Shown here: positions 1-7,234 of the stretch, piece after piece
Numbering within the stretch: the stretch's first letter is position 1
How the letters are laid out: each line of letters starts with the position of its first letter
NCBI GenBank assembly: GCA_947631905.1
Contig: CANRND010000021.1
Location: 1-39,492, forward strand
Source of the DNA: an uncultured Clostridia bacterium
GTDB taxonomy: Bacteria; Bacillota; Clostridia; Christensenellales; Borkfalkiaceae
Direction of reading: 5' to 3'
DNA length: 39,492 bases
The notes under the pieces: model-generated
Database searches by the model: none
Seen by the model: the letters and a program-made list of their open reading frames with translations, nothing else
Told to the model about the DNA's origin: nothing
Program-made: the position numbers and the translations under genes

Positions 1-248
1 TGGCTTTTACACTAAGCCGTAAGCATACGGCAAATGTTGTGCGCTACCGCAGGGGAACCCTGCTCCGCGCAGTGATTTTAAGTTTCGCACAATTCTTTGC
101 TCGTTACTCTCGAAAAGAATTGTGCGAGGAAACCTTCCTCCTGCATCAACGGGGTTGCGCTCTTCTTCGCTTGGCTTTTACACTAAGCCGTAAGCATACG
201 GCAAATGTTGTGCGCTACCGCAGGGGAACCCTGCTCCGCGCAGTGATT
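1..248. repeat. Interrupted direct repeat, 77-bp units 171 bp apart
   Basis: Bases 1-77 and 172-248 are identical over 77 bp; the first copy is cut by the window edge. Each copy contains the inverted repeat GCCGTA-AGCA-TACGGC and a second hairpin, GCAGGG-GAA-CCCTGC. The spacer between the copies holds an element with 14-bp inverted ends (85-127). The translated frames across this region are repeat-encoded and resemble no protein family I recognise. Related copies of the GCCGTA hairpin module lie near 2438-2482 and, inverted, near 29195-29245. Confidence 0.85.
85..127. repeat. Inverted-repeat element with TCGCACAATTCTTT ends, copy 1
   Basis: TCGCACAATTCTTT at 85-98 is answered by its exact reverse complement at 114-127, with 15 bp between. 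The same 14-bp ends recur at 2188/2385 and 6030/6123 around unrelated interiors. The sequence after the right end (GAGGAAAC...CTCCTGCATCAAC) is also shared with the 6123 copy. It is MITE-like, with no coding capacity. Confidence 0.75.
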
Positions 249-301
249 GGAAACATCGAAGCTGTTTCCAAATCACGTCACCCTGAGCTTGTCGAAGGGT
301 G
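249..301. repeat. Hairpin plus CACCCTGAGC...GAAGGGTG repeat
   Basis: A short hairpin (GGAAACA/TGTTTCC, 249-269) is followed by the palindromic dispersed repeat 278-301, which begins TCACCCTGAGC and ends GTCGAAGGGTG. The same repeat appears in the opposite orientation at about 27388-27421, just before miaB; both share AATCACGTCACCCTGAGC. Repeats of this type are common between genes in many bacterial genomes and have no established function. Confidence 0.65.
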
Positions 302-330
302 TCCGCATTATCTACCTTTTTACCGACATT

Positions 331-852
331 ATGAACTATGCCGAAATAAAACCTTACGACATTGCAAACGGAGAGGGAGTGCGCGTCTCCCTTTTTGTTT
401 CGGGTTGCAGGCGGCACTGCAAGGGCTGTTTCAATGCCGTGGCGTGGGATTTTTCCTACGGAAAACCTTTCACCGCGGAGACCGAACAGTATCTTTTGGA
501 AAAACTTTCGCCCGATTATATCGCGGGGCTGACCCTCCTCGGGGGAGACCCGTTTGAACCCGAAAACCAGCGCGCGCTTCTTCCCTTTGTGCGCAAAGTG
601 CGGGCGGCGTTTCCGCAAAAGGACATCTGGTGCTACACGGGCTACACCTATCAAGAGGGGGGGATCGCCGAGAAAGAGGCGCAGACGGAATGCACGCGGG
701 AGCTGCTCTCCCTGCTCGACGTGTTGGTGGACGGCAGGTTCCAAGAGGAACTCAAAGACATCCGCTTAAAGTTCCGCGGCTCGTCTAACCAGCGCGTCAT
801 CGACGTAAAGCGGAGTATGGAGAGCGGGAACATAGTATTACGTCTGACATAG
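331..852 (+). CDS. nrdG: Anaerobic ribonucleoside-triphosphate reductase activating protein
   Basis: NrdG is a radical-SAM enzyme that installs the glycyl radical on anaerobic ribonucleotide reductase NrdD, for dNTP synthesis without oxygen. The 173-residue product has the cluster motif CRRHCKGC (CX3CX2C), followed by NAVAWDF, and the glycine-rich SAM segment LLGGDPFEPEN, at the usual family length. I chose ATG 331 because the protein from there begins MNYAEIKPYDIANGEGVRVS, typical of the family; frame upstream is repeat sequence. No convincing Shine-Dalgarno precedes it. nrdD is not adjacent on the visible side, since the gene follows only repeats. The last codons and the TAG stop lie inside a copy of the 29-bp palindrome (831-857). 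Function is secure; the exact start is less so. Confidence 0.9.
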   Translation: MNYAEIKPYDIANGEGVRVSLFVSGCRRHCKGCFNAVAWDFSYGKPFTAETEQYLLEKLSPDYIAGLTLLGGDPFEPENQRALLPFVRKVRAAFPQKDIWCYTGYTYQEGGIAEKEAQTECTRELLSLLDVLVDGRFQEELKDIRLKFRGSSNQRVIDVKRSMESGNIVLRLT

Positions 853-857
853 TATTG
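831..857. repeat. 29-bp palindrome family, copy 1 (nrdG stop)
   Basis: The reverse complement reads AATACTATGTCAGAC followed by GTAATACTATG. It fits the family half-site CATAGTAYTATGTC, a central W, and the inverted half-site. The copy encodes the final residues of NrdG (VLRLT) and supplies its TAG stop at 850-852. Four other copies are at 10075, 24576, 34557 and 37978. Confidence 0.8.
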
Positions 858-870
858 ATAAAATATGCGA

Positions 871-895
871 AAAACGCGGGACGCCCGCGTTTTTG
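871..895 (+). terminator. Rho-independent terminator after nrdG
   Basis: A 10-bp perfect stem (AAAACGCGGG at 871-880, CCCGCGTTTT at 884-893) with a 3-nt loop runs into a T-rich tract. It ends the nrdG transcript and stands immediately before the promoter of the next gene. Confidence 0.85.
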
Positions 896-896
896 T

Positions 897-924
897 TTGA
901 CAATTAACGGAATATGGTTATAAT
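897..924 (+). promoter_or_regulatory. Sigma-A-type promoter for the M29 aminopeptidase
   Basis: TTGACA (897-902) and TATAAT (919-924) are both consensus, with 16 bp between. They lie 30 nt before the start codon, with a TAAGGAG ribosome site in between. Confidence 0.85.
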
Positions 925-953
925 AAGGAAAGAAAAATCATAAGGAGAACGCT

Positions 954-2180
954 ATGAACAAGCTGCAACTCAGAAGATACGCGAAATTGCTCGCCAAAAC
1001 GGGAGTCAACGTCAAAAAGGGTCAGTGGGTGATCGTGACGGCCGAACTCGACCAGCCCGAGTTTGTCGAAATGGCGGTGGAGGAACTCTACCGCGCGGGC
1101 GCGGGAAAAGTCACCGTGGAATGGTCCCACCAGCCGCTCACCAAACTGCACTACAAATATATGAAAGAAGAGGCGCTTGAAAAGTTCGAAAAGTGGGAAC
1201 TCGAAAAGCTCGAACTCCGCAAAAACGAACTTCCCGCCATGCTCTATATCGAGTCGGAGGACCCCGACGGGCTTGCGGGAATGGACCAGGAGAAATTTAC
1301 GGCGGTGCGCATGTCCCGCACCAAAGTGGTAAAGCCCTACCGCGACGCAATGGAGAACAAGTACCAGTGGTGCATTGCGGCGGTGCCGTCTAAGGCGTGG
1401 GCAAAGAAAGTGTTCCCCGATCTCATGGTGAATACCGCGGTCGAAAAGCTGTGGGACGCCATTTTGACGGCTTCCCGCGCGGACGGGCAAGACCCCGTGC
1501 GCGAGTGGGCGCGCCACAACGACGAGCTTGCCCAGCGTTGCGACTATCTCAACCGCTTAAAGCTCGTTTCTCTCGAATACAAGTCGAAAAACGGCACCGA
1601 CCTGAAAGTGGGGCTGATCCCCGAGAGCAGTTTCAAAGGCGGCGGCGAAGAGACCATCGAGGGCGCCTATTTCAACCCGAATATTCCCTCCGAGGAGATC
1701 TTTATTTCTCCAAAGGCGGGGGAAGCGGAGGGGATCGTGTATTCCACCAAGCCGCTCTCCTATCAGGGGGAGGTCATCGAGGACTTCTCCGTGCGATTTG
1801 AAAGCGGCAAGGTCGTGGAAGTCAAGGCGAAGAAGAACCAGCATCTGCTCGAAAAGATGATCTCGATGGACGAGGGCGCGAAGATGCTCGGAGAATGCGC
1901 CTTGATCGCATACGATTCTCCCATCAACAACGCGGGGATCCTGTTCTACAACACGCTGTTCGACGAAAACGCGAGTTGCCATCTGGCGCTCGGGCGTGGG
2001 TTCAACGAGTGCGTAAAGGGCTTTGAGAACATGACGAACGAGGAGATCCACGCTAAGGGGATCAATGATAGCATGATCCATGTCGACTTCATGATCGGCA
2101 GCGAGGACTTAGAGGTCGTGGGCGTCACGAAGAACGGCGAAAGTGTCCAGCTCTTCAAGAACGGAAACTGGGCATTCTAA
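954..2180 (+). CDS. M29 family metallo-aminopeptidase (AmpS/PepS type)
   Basis: This is a cytoplasmic aminopeptidase of the thermophilic-metalloprotease family M29, removing N-terminal residues from peptides with two divalent metal ions. The 408 residues match the family length. Recognisable features include the N-terminal segment QLRRYAKLLAKTGVNVKKGQ, the loop NIPSEEIF, the conserved CHLALGRGF block and the late HVDFMIG motif, which carry metal-binding Glu, His and Asp residues in characterised members. ATG 954 follows a good TAAGGAG site and a consensus promoter. It is bounded by a terminator upstream and a repeat cluster downstream, so it is probably monocistronic. Substrate preference cannot be read from the sequence. 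Confidence 0.93.
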   Translation: MNKLQLRRYAKLLAKTGVNVKKGQWVIVTAELDQPEFVEMAVEELYRAGAGKVTVEWSHQPLTKLHYKYMKEEALEKFEKWELEKLELRKNELPAMLYIESEDPDGLAGMDQEKFTAVRMSRTKVVKPYRDAMENKYQWCIAAVPSKAWAKKVFPDLMVNTAVEKLWDAILTASRADGQDPVREWARHNDELAQRCDYLNRLKLVSLEYKSKNGTDLKVGLIPESSFKGGGEETIEGAYFNPNIPSEEIFISPKAGEAEGIVYSTKPLSYQGEVIEDFSVRFESGKVVEVKAKKNQHLLEKMISMDEGAKMLGECALIAYDSPINNAGILFYNTLFDENASCHLALGRGFNECVKGFENMTNEEIHAKGINDSMIHVDFMIGSEDLEVVGVTKNGESVQLFKNGNWAF

Positions 2181-2187
2181 GTTAATT

Positions 2188-2398
2188 TCGCACAATTCTT
2201 TGCTCGCGCCCCCCCCTCTTGGCTCCCCCTTGAGGGTGGAGCATTGCATTCTGCCAACGGTTGATAACCGTTGGCGCAATGCGACATGAGTGAGCGCATC
2301 AGAGGCGCGAACGGTGACCGAACACGGGTTTCTACCCGTGTGAGAAAGCTGTCACCGCAGGTGACTGAGGGGGTGTCGCTTCGAAAAGAATTGTGCGA
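2188..2398. repeat. Inverted-repeat element with TCGCACAATTCTTT ends, copy 2
   Basis: The ends are TCGCACAATTCTTT (2188-2201) and its exact reverse complement (2385-2398). The 183-bp interior contains the CTCCCCCTTGAGGG block and, near the right end, GTGACTGAGGGGGTG, a dispersed repeat type seen in many Clostridia. It also has CCAACGGTTGATAACCGTTGG (split stem CCAACGGTT/AACCGTTGG) and ACACGGGTTTCTACCCGTGT-like hairpins. With 2399-2589 it accounts for the whole gap between the aminopeptidase and the G3E gene. Confidence 0.75.
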
Positions 2399-2545
2399 GG
2401 AAACTTTCTTTGCGTTTTAACTTGCTTGTCCTCTCGTTCGCGTTGTCGGACACTAAGCCGTAAGTATGCGGCAAATGTTGTCGCCCACGGCGGAAGTGAA
2501 TTCCGCCTAAGGCAAAAACACGTCGTGTTGAGCGGAACGAAGAGA
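2399..2545. repeat. GCCGTA/TACGGC hairpin module and flanks
   Basis: This stretch contains CTTGTCCTCTCGTTCGC, then CGGACACTAAGCCGTAAG and TATGCGGCAAATGTTGTCG. It is a diverged copy of the module at 1-40 and 172-212, and an inverted relative lies at about 29195-29265 before mutS. No gene is visible; the ribosome site of the next gene starts at about 2579. Confidence 0.6.
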
Positions 2546-2589
2546 AGAGGAAACAGGTTCTTATTCTAACCGTAAAACAAGGAGATATT

Positions 2590-3744
2590 ATGATCAAAAT
2601 CGATATTTTTTCGGGATTTTTGGGCGCTGGGAAGACGACGCTCATCAAAAAATTGCTCAAAGAAGCGTACAGCGGGGAGAAAGTCGTCCTCATCGAGAAT
2701 GAATTTGGCGAGATCGGCGTAGACGGCGGCTTCCTCAAAGAGGCGGGCGTACAGATCACCGAGATGAACTCGGGCTGCATCTGCTGTTCGCTCGTGGGCG
2801 ACTTTGCCAAAGCGCTTCAAGAGGTCGCGGCAAAGTTTTCGCCCGACCGCATTCTCATCGAACCCTCGGGCGTGGGCAAACTTTCGGACGTGATCCGCGC
2901 CGTACAGCGCGCCAACGTCGAAAATTCCACGCTCAACGCGTTCTGCACCGTCGTGGACGCGAAAAAGTGCAAGCTCTATCTCAAAAATTTCGGGGAATTT
3001 TTCCTCGACCAGGTGGAGAACGCAAGCTGTATTCTTCTCTCCCACACCGCCGATCCCAAAAAGGTGGAGGAAGCGCTCGCCCTGCTCAAAGAACACACGC
3101 AGGCGACCGTCGTCACCACCGATTGGGACAAACTCGGCGGCAAGGAAATTCTCGAAGTCATGGAGCGCAAGGATACCTTAAAGGCGGAACTCGAACGGCT
3201 CGCCGCCGAGGCCGAGCGCGAACATCACGACGACGATGACGAGGAGCATGAATGTTGCCATCATCACCATCACCACCATGATGACGACGATGACGACGAA
3301 CATGGATGCTGCCACCACCATCACCACCATGATGACGACGATGACGATGACGACGAACATGGATGCTGCCATCATCACCATCACCACGATAACGATGACG
3401 AGGAACATGAATGCTGTCATCACCATCATCACGACGATGACGAGGAGCATGAACATCACCATCACCATCATGCCGACGAAGTATTCACGAGCTGGGGGGT
3501 GGAGACCGCAAAGACGTTTGCAAAAGAGGAACTCACGGCGGCGCTCCATGCGCTCGATAGCGGGGAATACGGGCAGATCCTGCGCGCAAAGGGGATCGTG
3601 GACGGCGGCGGGAGCTGGCTGTACTTCGACTATGTCCCCGGGGAAGCAGACGTCCGCGAGGGCGCGCCCGCAGTCACGGGCAGGCTGTGCGTGATCGGTT
3701 GCAAGCCAAACGAAGAGAAGCTCAAAGAGCTGTTTTTGAAATAA
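2590..3744 (+). CDS. G3E GTPase (COG0523/CobW) with His/Asp/Cys repeat insert
   Basis: The protein belongs to the CobW/ZNG family of GTP-dependent metallochaperones; zinc is the commonest cargo, with cobalt and nickel in other branches. The 384 residues show Walker A GFLGAGKTT (9-17), a second metal motif CICC (63-66), EPSG (91-94) and a C-terminal CobW_C domain (about 298-384). Between the domains, residues 211-294 are almost entirely His, Asp, Glu and paired Cys, with four Cys-Cys pairs each leading into five to seven His: a plausible metal store. The usual guanine-specificity motif NKxD appears as SHTAD, so base recognition may be altered. ATG 2590 has an AAGGAG site. A second, different G3E protein follows 16 bp after the stop, suggesting joint action. 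Metal identity is inferred, not shown. Confidence 0.92.
   Translation: MIKIDIFSGFLGAGKTTLIKKLLKEAYSGEKVVLIENEFGEIGVDGGFLKEAGVQITEMNSGCICCSLVGDFAKALQEVAAKFSPDRILIEPSGVGKLSDVIRAVQRANVENSTLNAFCTVVDAKKCKLYLKNFGEFFLDQVENASCILLSHTADPKKVEEALALLKEHTQATVVTTDWDKLGGKEILEVMERKDTLKAELERLAAEAEREHHDDDDEEHECCHHHHHHHDDDDDDEHGCCHHHHHHDDDDDDDDEHGCCHHHHHHDNDDEEHECCHHHHHDDDEEHEHHHHHHADEVFTSWGVETAKTFAKEELTAALHALDSGEYGQILRAKGIVDGGGSWLYFDYVPGEADVREGAPAVTGRLCVIGCKPNEEKLKELFLK
3220..3471 (+). repeat. Coding tandem repeat: His/Asp/Cys-Cys metal-binding tract
   Basis: Four imperfect tandem units of roughly 45-65 bp alternate CAT/CAC runs with GAT/GAC runs. Each unit contains a TGT/TGC pair encoding Cys-Cys. Codon choice varies between units, so the amino-acid pattern is kept more strictly than the DNA. 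The tract encodes residues 211-294 of the G3E GTPase. Confidence 0.9.
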
Positions 3745-3760
3745 TATGCCGGGGGAAACA

Positions 3761-4705
3761 ATGCCGCAGGAAGTTCCCGTCTATCTCTTTCTCGGGTTTT
3801 TGGAATCGGGAAAGACCAAGTTCATCCAGGAGACCTTTGAAGATCCGCGCTTCGATTCGGGGGAGCGGACCCTTTTGCTTGTCTGTGAAGAGGGGGAAGA
3901 GGAGTACGATCCCTCGCGGTTCGCCGTCAAGGAGTTTGCGGTAGAAACGGTGGAAAGTAGCGGCCTTACGGTGGAAAATCTCACGGCTCTCATGAAAAAG
4001 CACCGCGCCGAGCGGGTCGTGGCAGAGTGGAACGGCATGCTCCCGCTCGACCGCTTTTTCGAGGCAATGCCCGACGGCTGGCTCATCGCGCAGGTGATGA
4101 CCTTTTTCGATTCCAATACCTTCCTCGCCTACAACAAGAACATGCGCCAGCTCGTCTTTGACAAGATGCAGTATGCCGACATGGTGGTTTTCAACCGCTT
4201 TTCGGACAATTTTTCGCAGGAAGAATTTCACAAGATCGTGCGGGGCGTTTCCCGCAGGCCGGGGATCGTCTACGAATATGTCGGCGGCAGGGCGGTGTAC
4301 GACGAGATCGTGGACCCGCTCCCTTACGACCTCAACGCAAAGATCGTCGAGATCGAGGACCGCGATTATGCCTTTTTCTACCGTGATCTCACCGAGGACA
4401 TGCAAAAGTACGCGGGCAAGATCGTCTCGTTCAAGGGCATGGTCGCGGTGGACAAAAAGATGAAGTACGGCACGATCGTGGTGGGGCGGCACATCATGAC
4501 CTGTTGCGAGGCGGACATCACGTTCAGCGGGCTTGTCGTCAAGCACGCGAGCGATCTGCCGTTCAAGACCCGCGAATGGGTGAAGCTCACCGCGCGGATC
4601 GACATTGCTTACGATAAAATTTACCGTCAGGAGGGGCCTGTTCTCAAAGCGACGGCGATTTGCTATTGCGATCCGCCCGAGCAGGAACTTGCCACGTTCT
4701 ATTGA
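3761..4705 (+). CDS. G3E-like GTPase fused to a YcgQ/DUF1980-like C-terminal domain
   Basis: The N-terminal half (residues about 5-180) resembles CobW/P47K GTPases: Walker A GFLESGKT (12-19), an EWNG segment where the family has ExSG, and FNRFSD in the NKxD region. The CxCC metal motif is absent. The C-terminal part (about 183-314) carries GKIVSFKGMV and GRHIMTCCEADITFSGLVV, the signature of the soluble C-terminal domain of YcgQ-family (TIGR03943/DUF1980) proteins, which in Bacillus partner the YcgR permease in zinc-regulated loci. I prefer ATG 3761 over ATG 3746 because GGGGGAA lies 4 nt before it and nothing precedes 3746. Together with the preceding gene this suggests a metal-handling pair; no permease of the YcgR type is adjacent. 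The domain assignment is by recognition, and the function is inferred. Confidence 0.8.
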   Translation: MPQEVPVYLFLGFLESGKTKFIQETFEDPRFDSGERTLLLVCEEGEEEYDPSRFAVKEFAVETVESSGLTVENLTALMKKHRAERVVAEWNGMLPLDRFFEAMPDGWLIAQVMTFFDSNTFLAYNKNMRQLVFDKMQYADMVVFNRFSDNFSQEEFHKIVRGVSRRPGIVYEYVGGRAVYDEIVDPLPYDLNAKIVEIEDRDYAFFYRDLTEDMQKYAGKIVSFKGMVAVDKKMKYGTIVVGRHIMTCCEADITFSGLVVKHASDLPFKTREWVKLTARIDIAYDKIYRQEGPVLKATAICYCDPPEQELATFY

Positions 4706-4716
4706 GGCGTAAAACG

Positions 4717-6024
4717 ATGCCACGGAAGAAACTTTCTCCCTATCTTGTCATATTGCTCGGATTTTTGGGCGTGATCGCGGTGGGAACGGCGCTTTTGCTC
4801 CTGCCGTGTTCCACTTACGGCGGGATCTCCTTTGTAGACGCGCTCTTTCTCTCCACGAGTTCCGTCTGCATCACGGGGCTTGCGACCGTCAATCTTGCCG
4901 AGACGTTTACGGGGTTCGGGCAGGCGGTCATCTGCCTCCTGATCCAGGTGGGGGGCCTCGGTTTCGTAACGATCGGCATGACGGTCATCGCGCTCTTCGG
5001 CGGCAAGGCGGGGCTTTCGGGCAAGCGTCTCATCAAAGAAACGCTCGGTTCGAGCGGGAAGCTCGATTATAAACATTTCCTTTTCCGCGCCGTTCTTATC
5101 ACCGCGGTTTTGGAGGGGCTGGGCTTTTTTATCAACCTGATCGCCTTGCGGAACGACTACTCGGGCGGGAAACTCGTTTGGCTCTCCCTGTTTCATTCGG
5201 TTTCGGCGTTCAACAATGCGGGCCTCGATCTGTTCGGGAACGGCATGTTGCCTTTTGCGGGCAACGTTCTTCTCATTCTCAATACCTCCGTCCTTACGAT
5301 CGTGGGCGGCCTGGGGTTCATCGTCATCATCGACGTATTGGCGGCAAAGCGCTGGCGGAATTTTTCGGTGCATACAAAGGCGGTCCTTGTGATCACGCCC
5401 GTACTGCTTGCTGTCGGCACTTTGTTTTTGTGGCTTTCGGAGTTGGGTAACCCGCAGACCGATCTCGACTTTCTCAATGCGTTTTTCCTCAGCGCAATGG
5501 CGCGCACCTGCGGCTTTTCCACGCAGGATCTCTCCAAATGGCAAAACGCGTCTCTCTGCATTCTCAACATCCTGATGTTTATCGGCGCGGGACCCGTTTC
5601 CACGGGCGGCGGCATCAAATGTACCACTTTCTTTGTCTTTTTGGCGGGACTTTTGGGGTTGCTCCGCGGGAAGCCGACCGTCGTTTTTCACCGCGAGATC
5701 TCGCGCGAAACGCTCATCTACGCCCTGTTCGTCACGGTCGTGGCGATGATCTACGCCTGTTTGACGGGAACGCTCGTCTCGGCGTTTGATCCCGATCTTT
5801 CGCTCGCGTTCGTCTTTACGGAAACGATTTCGGCGCTTGCCAACGTCGGGCTGTCGGCGGGGATCACGCCCCTCCTTTCCGTGGGGAGCAAGCTCATATT
5901 GTCGCTGGCGATGTATTTGGGCAGGATCGGCTTTATGACGGCCCTTTTGGTGTTCAAGCGGCGTTGGAGCCGCGGCGAGGACGAGAGCGTCCGCTCCGTA
6001 CCTGCGGATATTGTGATCGGGTAA
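4717..6024 (+). CDS. ktrB: TrkH/KtrB-family potassium channel subunit
   Basis: This is the membrane pore subunit of a K+ uptake system, built from four membrane-pore-membrane repeats. The 435 residues show four pore loops with selectivity-filter glycines: SSVCITGLATV, SAFNNAGLDLF, ARTCGFSTQDL and ALANVGLSAGI. GPVSTGGGIKCTT matches the intramembrane gating region. Start ATG 4717 has GAGG about 9 nt upstream; the frame extends further upstream but into the preceding gene. The gene begins 11 nt after the G3E-DUF1980 gene. Its likely cytoplasmic partner is the single-RCK protein at 6569, which is separated from it by a 544-bp repeat cluster, so the two may have been one operon before repeats spread there. 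Confidence 0.92.
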   Translation: MPRKKLSPYLVILLGFLGVIAVGTALLLLPCSTYGGISFVDALFLSTSSVCITGLATVNLAETFTGFGQAVICLLIQVGGLGFVTIGMTVIALFGGKAGLSGKRLIKETLGSSGKLDYKHFLFRAVLITAVLEGLGFFINLIALRNDYSGGKLVWLSLFHSVSAFNNAGLDLFGNGMLPFAGNVLLILNTSVLTIVGGLGFIVIIDVLAAKRWRNFSVHTKAVLVITPVLLAVGTLFLWLSELGNPQTDLDFLNAFFLSAMARTCGFSTQDLSKWQNASLCILNILMFIGAGPVSTGGGIKCTTFFVFLAGLLGLLRGKPTVVFHREISRETLIYALFVTVVAMIYACLTGTLVSAFDPDLSLAFVFTETISALANVGLSAGITPLLSVGSKLILSLAMYLGRIGFMTALLVFKRRWSRGEDESVRSVPADIVIG

Positions 6025-6568
6025 ATGTTTCGCACAATTCTTTTCCTTGTGCTATGCGCAAATCGCTCTAATTGTCATTTCGAGCGGAGCGCGAAGCGCG
6101 GAGTCGAGAAATCTCACTTTGAAAAGAATTGTGCGAGGAAACCCTCCTCCTGCATCAACCGAGTTGTCCTCTCGTTCGCTTCATCGGACAAGAAGTTGCA
6201 AGAGTGCAACAAATGCTGTCGCGCAGCGAAGAAGCGTGGTTCTTCTCGCGCATATATTCTAAAATGTCATTACGCCCCGCGCGCCGCTACTTTGTCATTT
6301 CGACTAAGCGAAGCGCATGGAGAAATCTCAACCTTGTTTACCCCCTCCTGCGGAGGGGGACTAAGGGGGTGGGCGCCCCCAAATGTCATTTCGACCGAAG
6401 TGAGCGTAGCGAACGGAGTGGAGAAATCTCTACCGCATTTTACCCCCTCCTGCGGAGGGGGATCAAGGGGGTGGGCGTTTCCCCAAATGTCATTACGCCC
6501 CGCGCGTTAAAAAGCGGGACCGCCCTGCGGCCCCCAAAACAACAAAACCCAACTGAAAAGGAGAGACT
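6025..6568. repeat. Composite cluster of interspersed repeats
   Basis: This gap is almost wholly repeats. It contains the 14-bp-ended element at 6030-6136 and three copies of GTCATTTCGA...GAGAAATCTC (about 6074-6116, 6294-6332, 6384-6430). There are also two copies of a block starting TACCCCCTCCTGCGGAGGGG (6340-6383, 6441-6486) and two identical 20-bp blocks ATGTCATTACGCCCCGCGCG (6265-6284, 6487-6506). Only the last 20 bp before 6569 look like a gene leader (AAAAGGAGAG). I see no promoter and no c-di-AMP riboswitch, which sometimes controls K+ genes. Confidence 0.8.
6030..6136. repeat. Inverted-repeat element with TCGCACAATTCTTT ends, copy 3
   Basis: The ends are TCGCACAATTCTTT (6030-6043) and its exact reverse complement (6123-6136). 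They enclose a different repeat, the GTCATTTCGAG...GAGAAATCTCA type (6074-6116). Same ends with different interiors as copies 1 and 2. Confidence 0.75.
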
Positions 6569-7225
6569 ATGCACAAAGATTTTGCGATCATCGGGCTGGG
6601 CGCTTTCGGGCGGAAGCTCTGCAAAGAACTCGTAAGCGAACTCCATGCGGAGGTCATTGCGATTGACATCGACGAGGAGCGGGTGAACGAAGTTTCCGAT
6701 TTTGTCACGTTCGCCTACTGTTGCGACGCCACCAAACGGAGCGCGCTCGAACAGCTCCATCTCGACGAGGTGGACAACGTGATCGTTGCGATCGGCGACC
6801 ATCTCGAATCGGTCATCCTCACCGTGATCCTCCTCAAAGAGCTGGGGGTGAAAAAGATCATCGCGCGCGCGGAGGACGAGAGCGTGAAGCGGGTCCTCGA
6901 ACATCTCGGGGTGGAGGAAGTGATCGACACGCGCGAACTTGCGGTAAGCAATCTCGGGTACCGCCTGCTCAACCGCAATGTGATACAGTATGTGGAGCTG
7001 ACGGGGCAACATTGCGTGGTAACGCTCGTCTATGAGGGGCAGGAACCCTCCCGCACCCTTGCAGAATTGGATCTGCGCGGCAAGTACGGCGTCAATATCC
7101 TGCTTCTCCGCCGCGGAAAGAAAGACATCGTTCCCACAAAGGACGACCGCTTCGAACCGGGGGATTCCGTTGTGGTATTCGGCATGAAAAGCGCCATACG
7201 GCGTTTGGGTAAAAAACTTCATTAA
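6569..7225 (+). CDS. ktrA: KtrA-type RCK regulator of K+ uptake
   Basis: KtrA forms the cytoplasmic gating ring that binds nucleotide and opens KtrB. The 218-residue protein has one RCK_N Rossmann domain beginning FAIIGLGAFGRKLC (GxGxxG), with an acidic end of strand two (AIDID), and an RCK_C domain from about residue 135. The length is standard for a single-unit KtrA, unlike the double-unit TrkA that follows 9 nt downstream. AAAAGGAGAG precedes the ATG. It probably partners the KtrB-like protein at 4717. Cross-interaction with the downstream TrkH cannot be excluded. Confidence 0.92.
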   Translation: MHKDFAIIGLGAFGRKLCKELVSELHAEVIAIDIDEERVNEVSDFVTFAYCCDATKRSALEQLHLDEVDNVIVAIGDHLESVILTVILLKELGVKKIIARAEDESVKRVLEHLGVEEVIDTRELAVSNLGYRLLNRNVIQYVELTGQHCVVTLVYEGQEPSRTLAELDLRGKYGVNILLLRRGKKDIVPTKDDRFEPGDSVVVFGMKSAIRRLGKKLH

Positions 7226-7234
7226 AAGGTATTT

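Noticed and set aside
39..557. Open frames over the first 550 bp
   Set aside because: They are translations of repeats or an off-frame reading of nrdG, with no family resemblance.
3220..3471. CAT/GAT repeat tract as CRISPR or non-coding microsatellite
   Set aside because: It stays in frame within a complete G3E protein, and unit codons vary while the residues are kept.
6025..6568. Repeat cluster as a possible CRISPR array
   Set aside because: Repeats are of several types, unevenly spaced and in different orders, and there are no cas genes.
6500..6568. c-di-AMP riboswitch before ktrA
   Set aside because: No conserved riboswitch elements were recognised; the leader is mostly repeat sequence.
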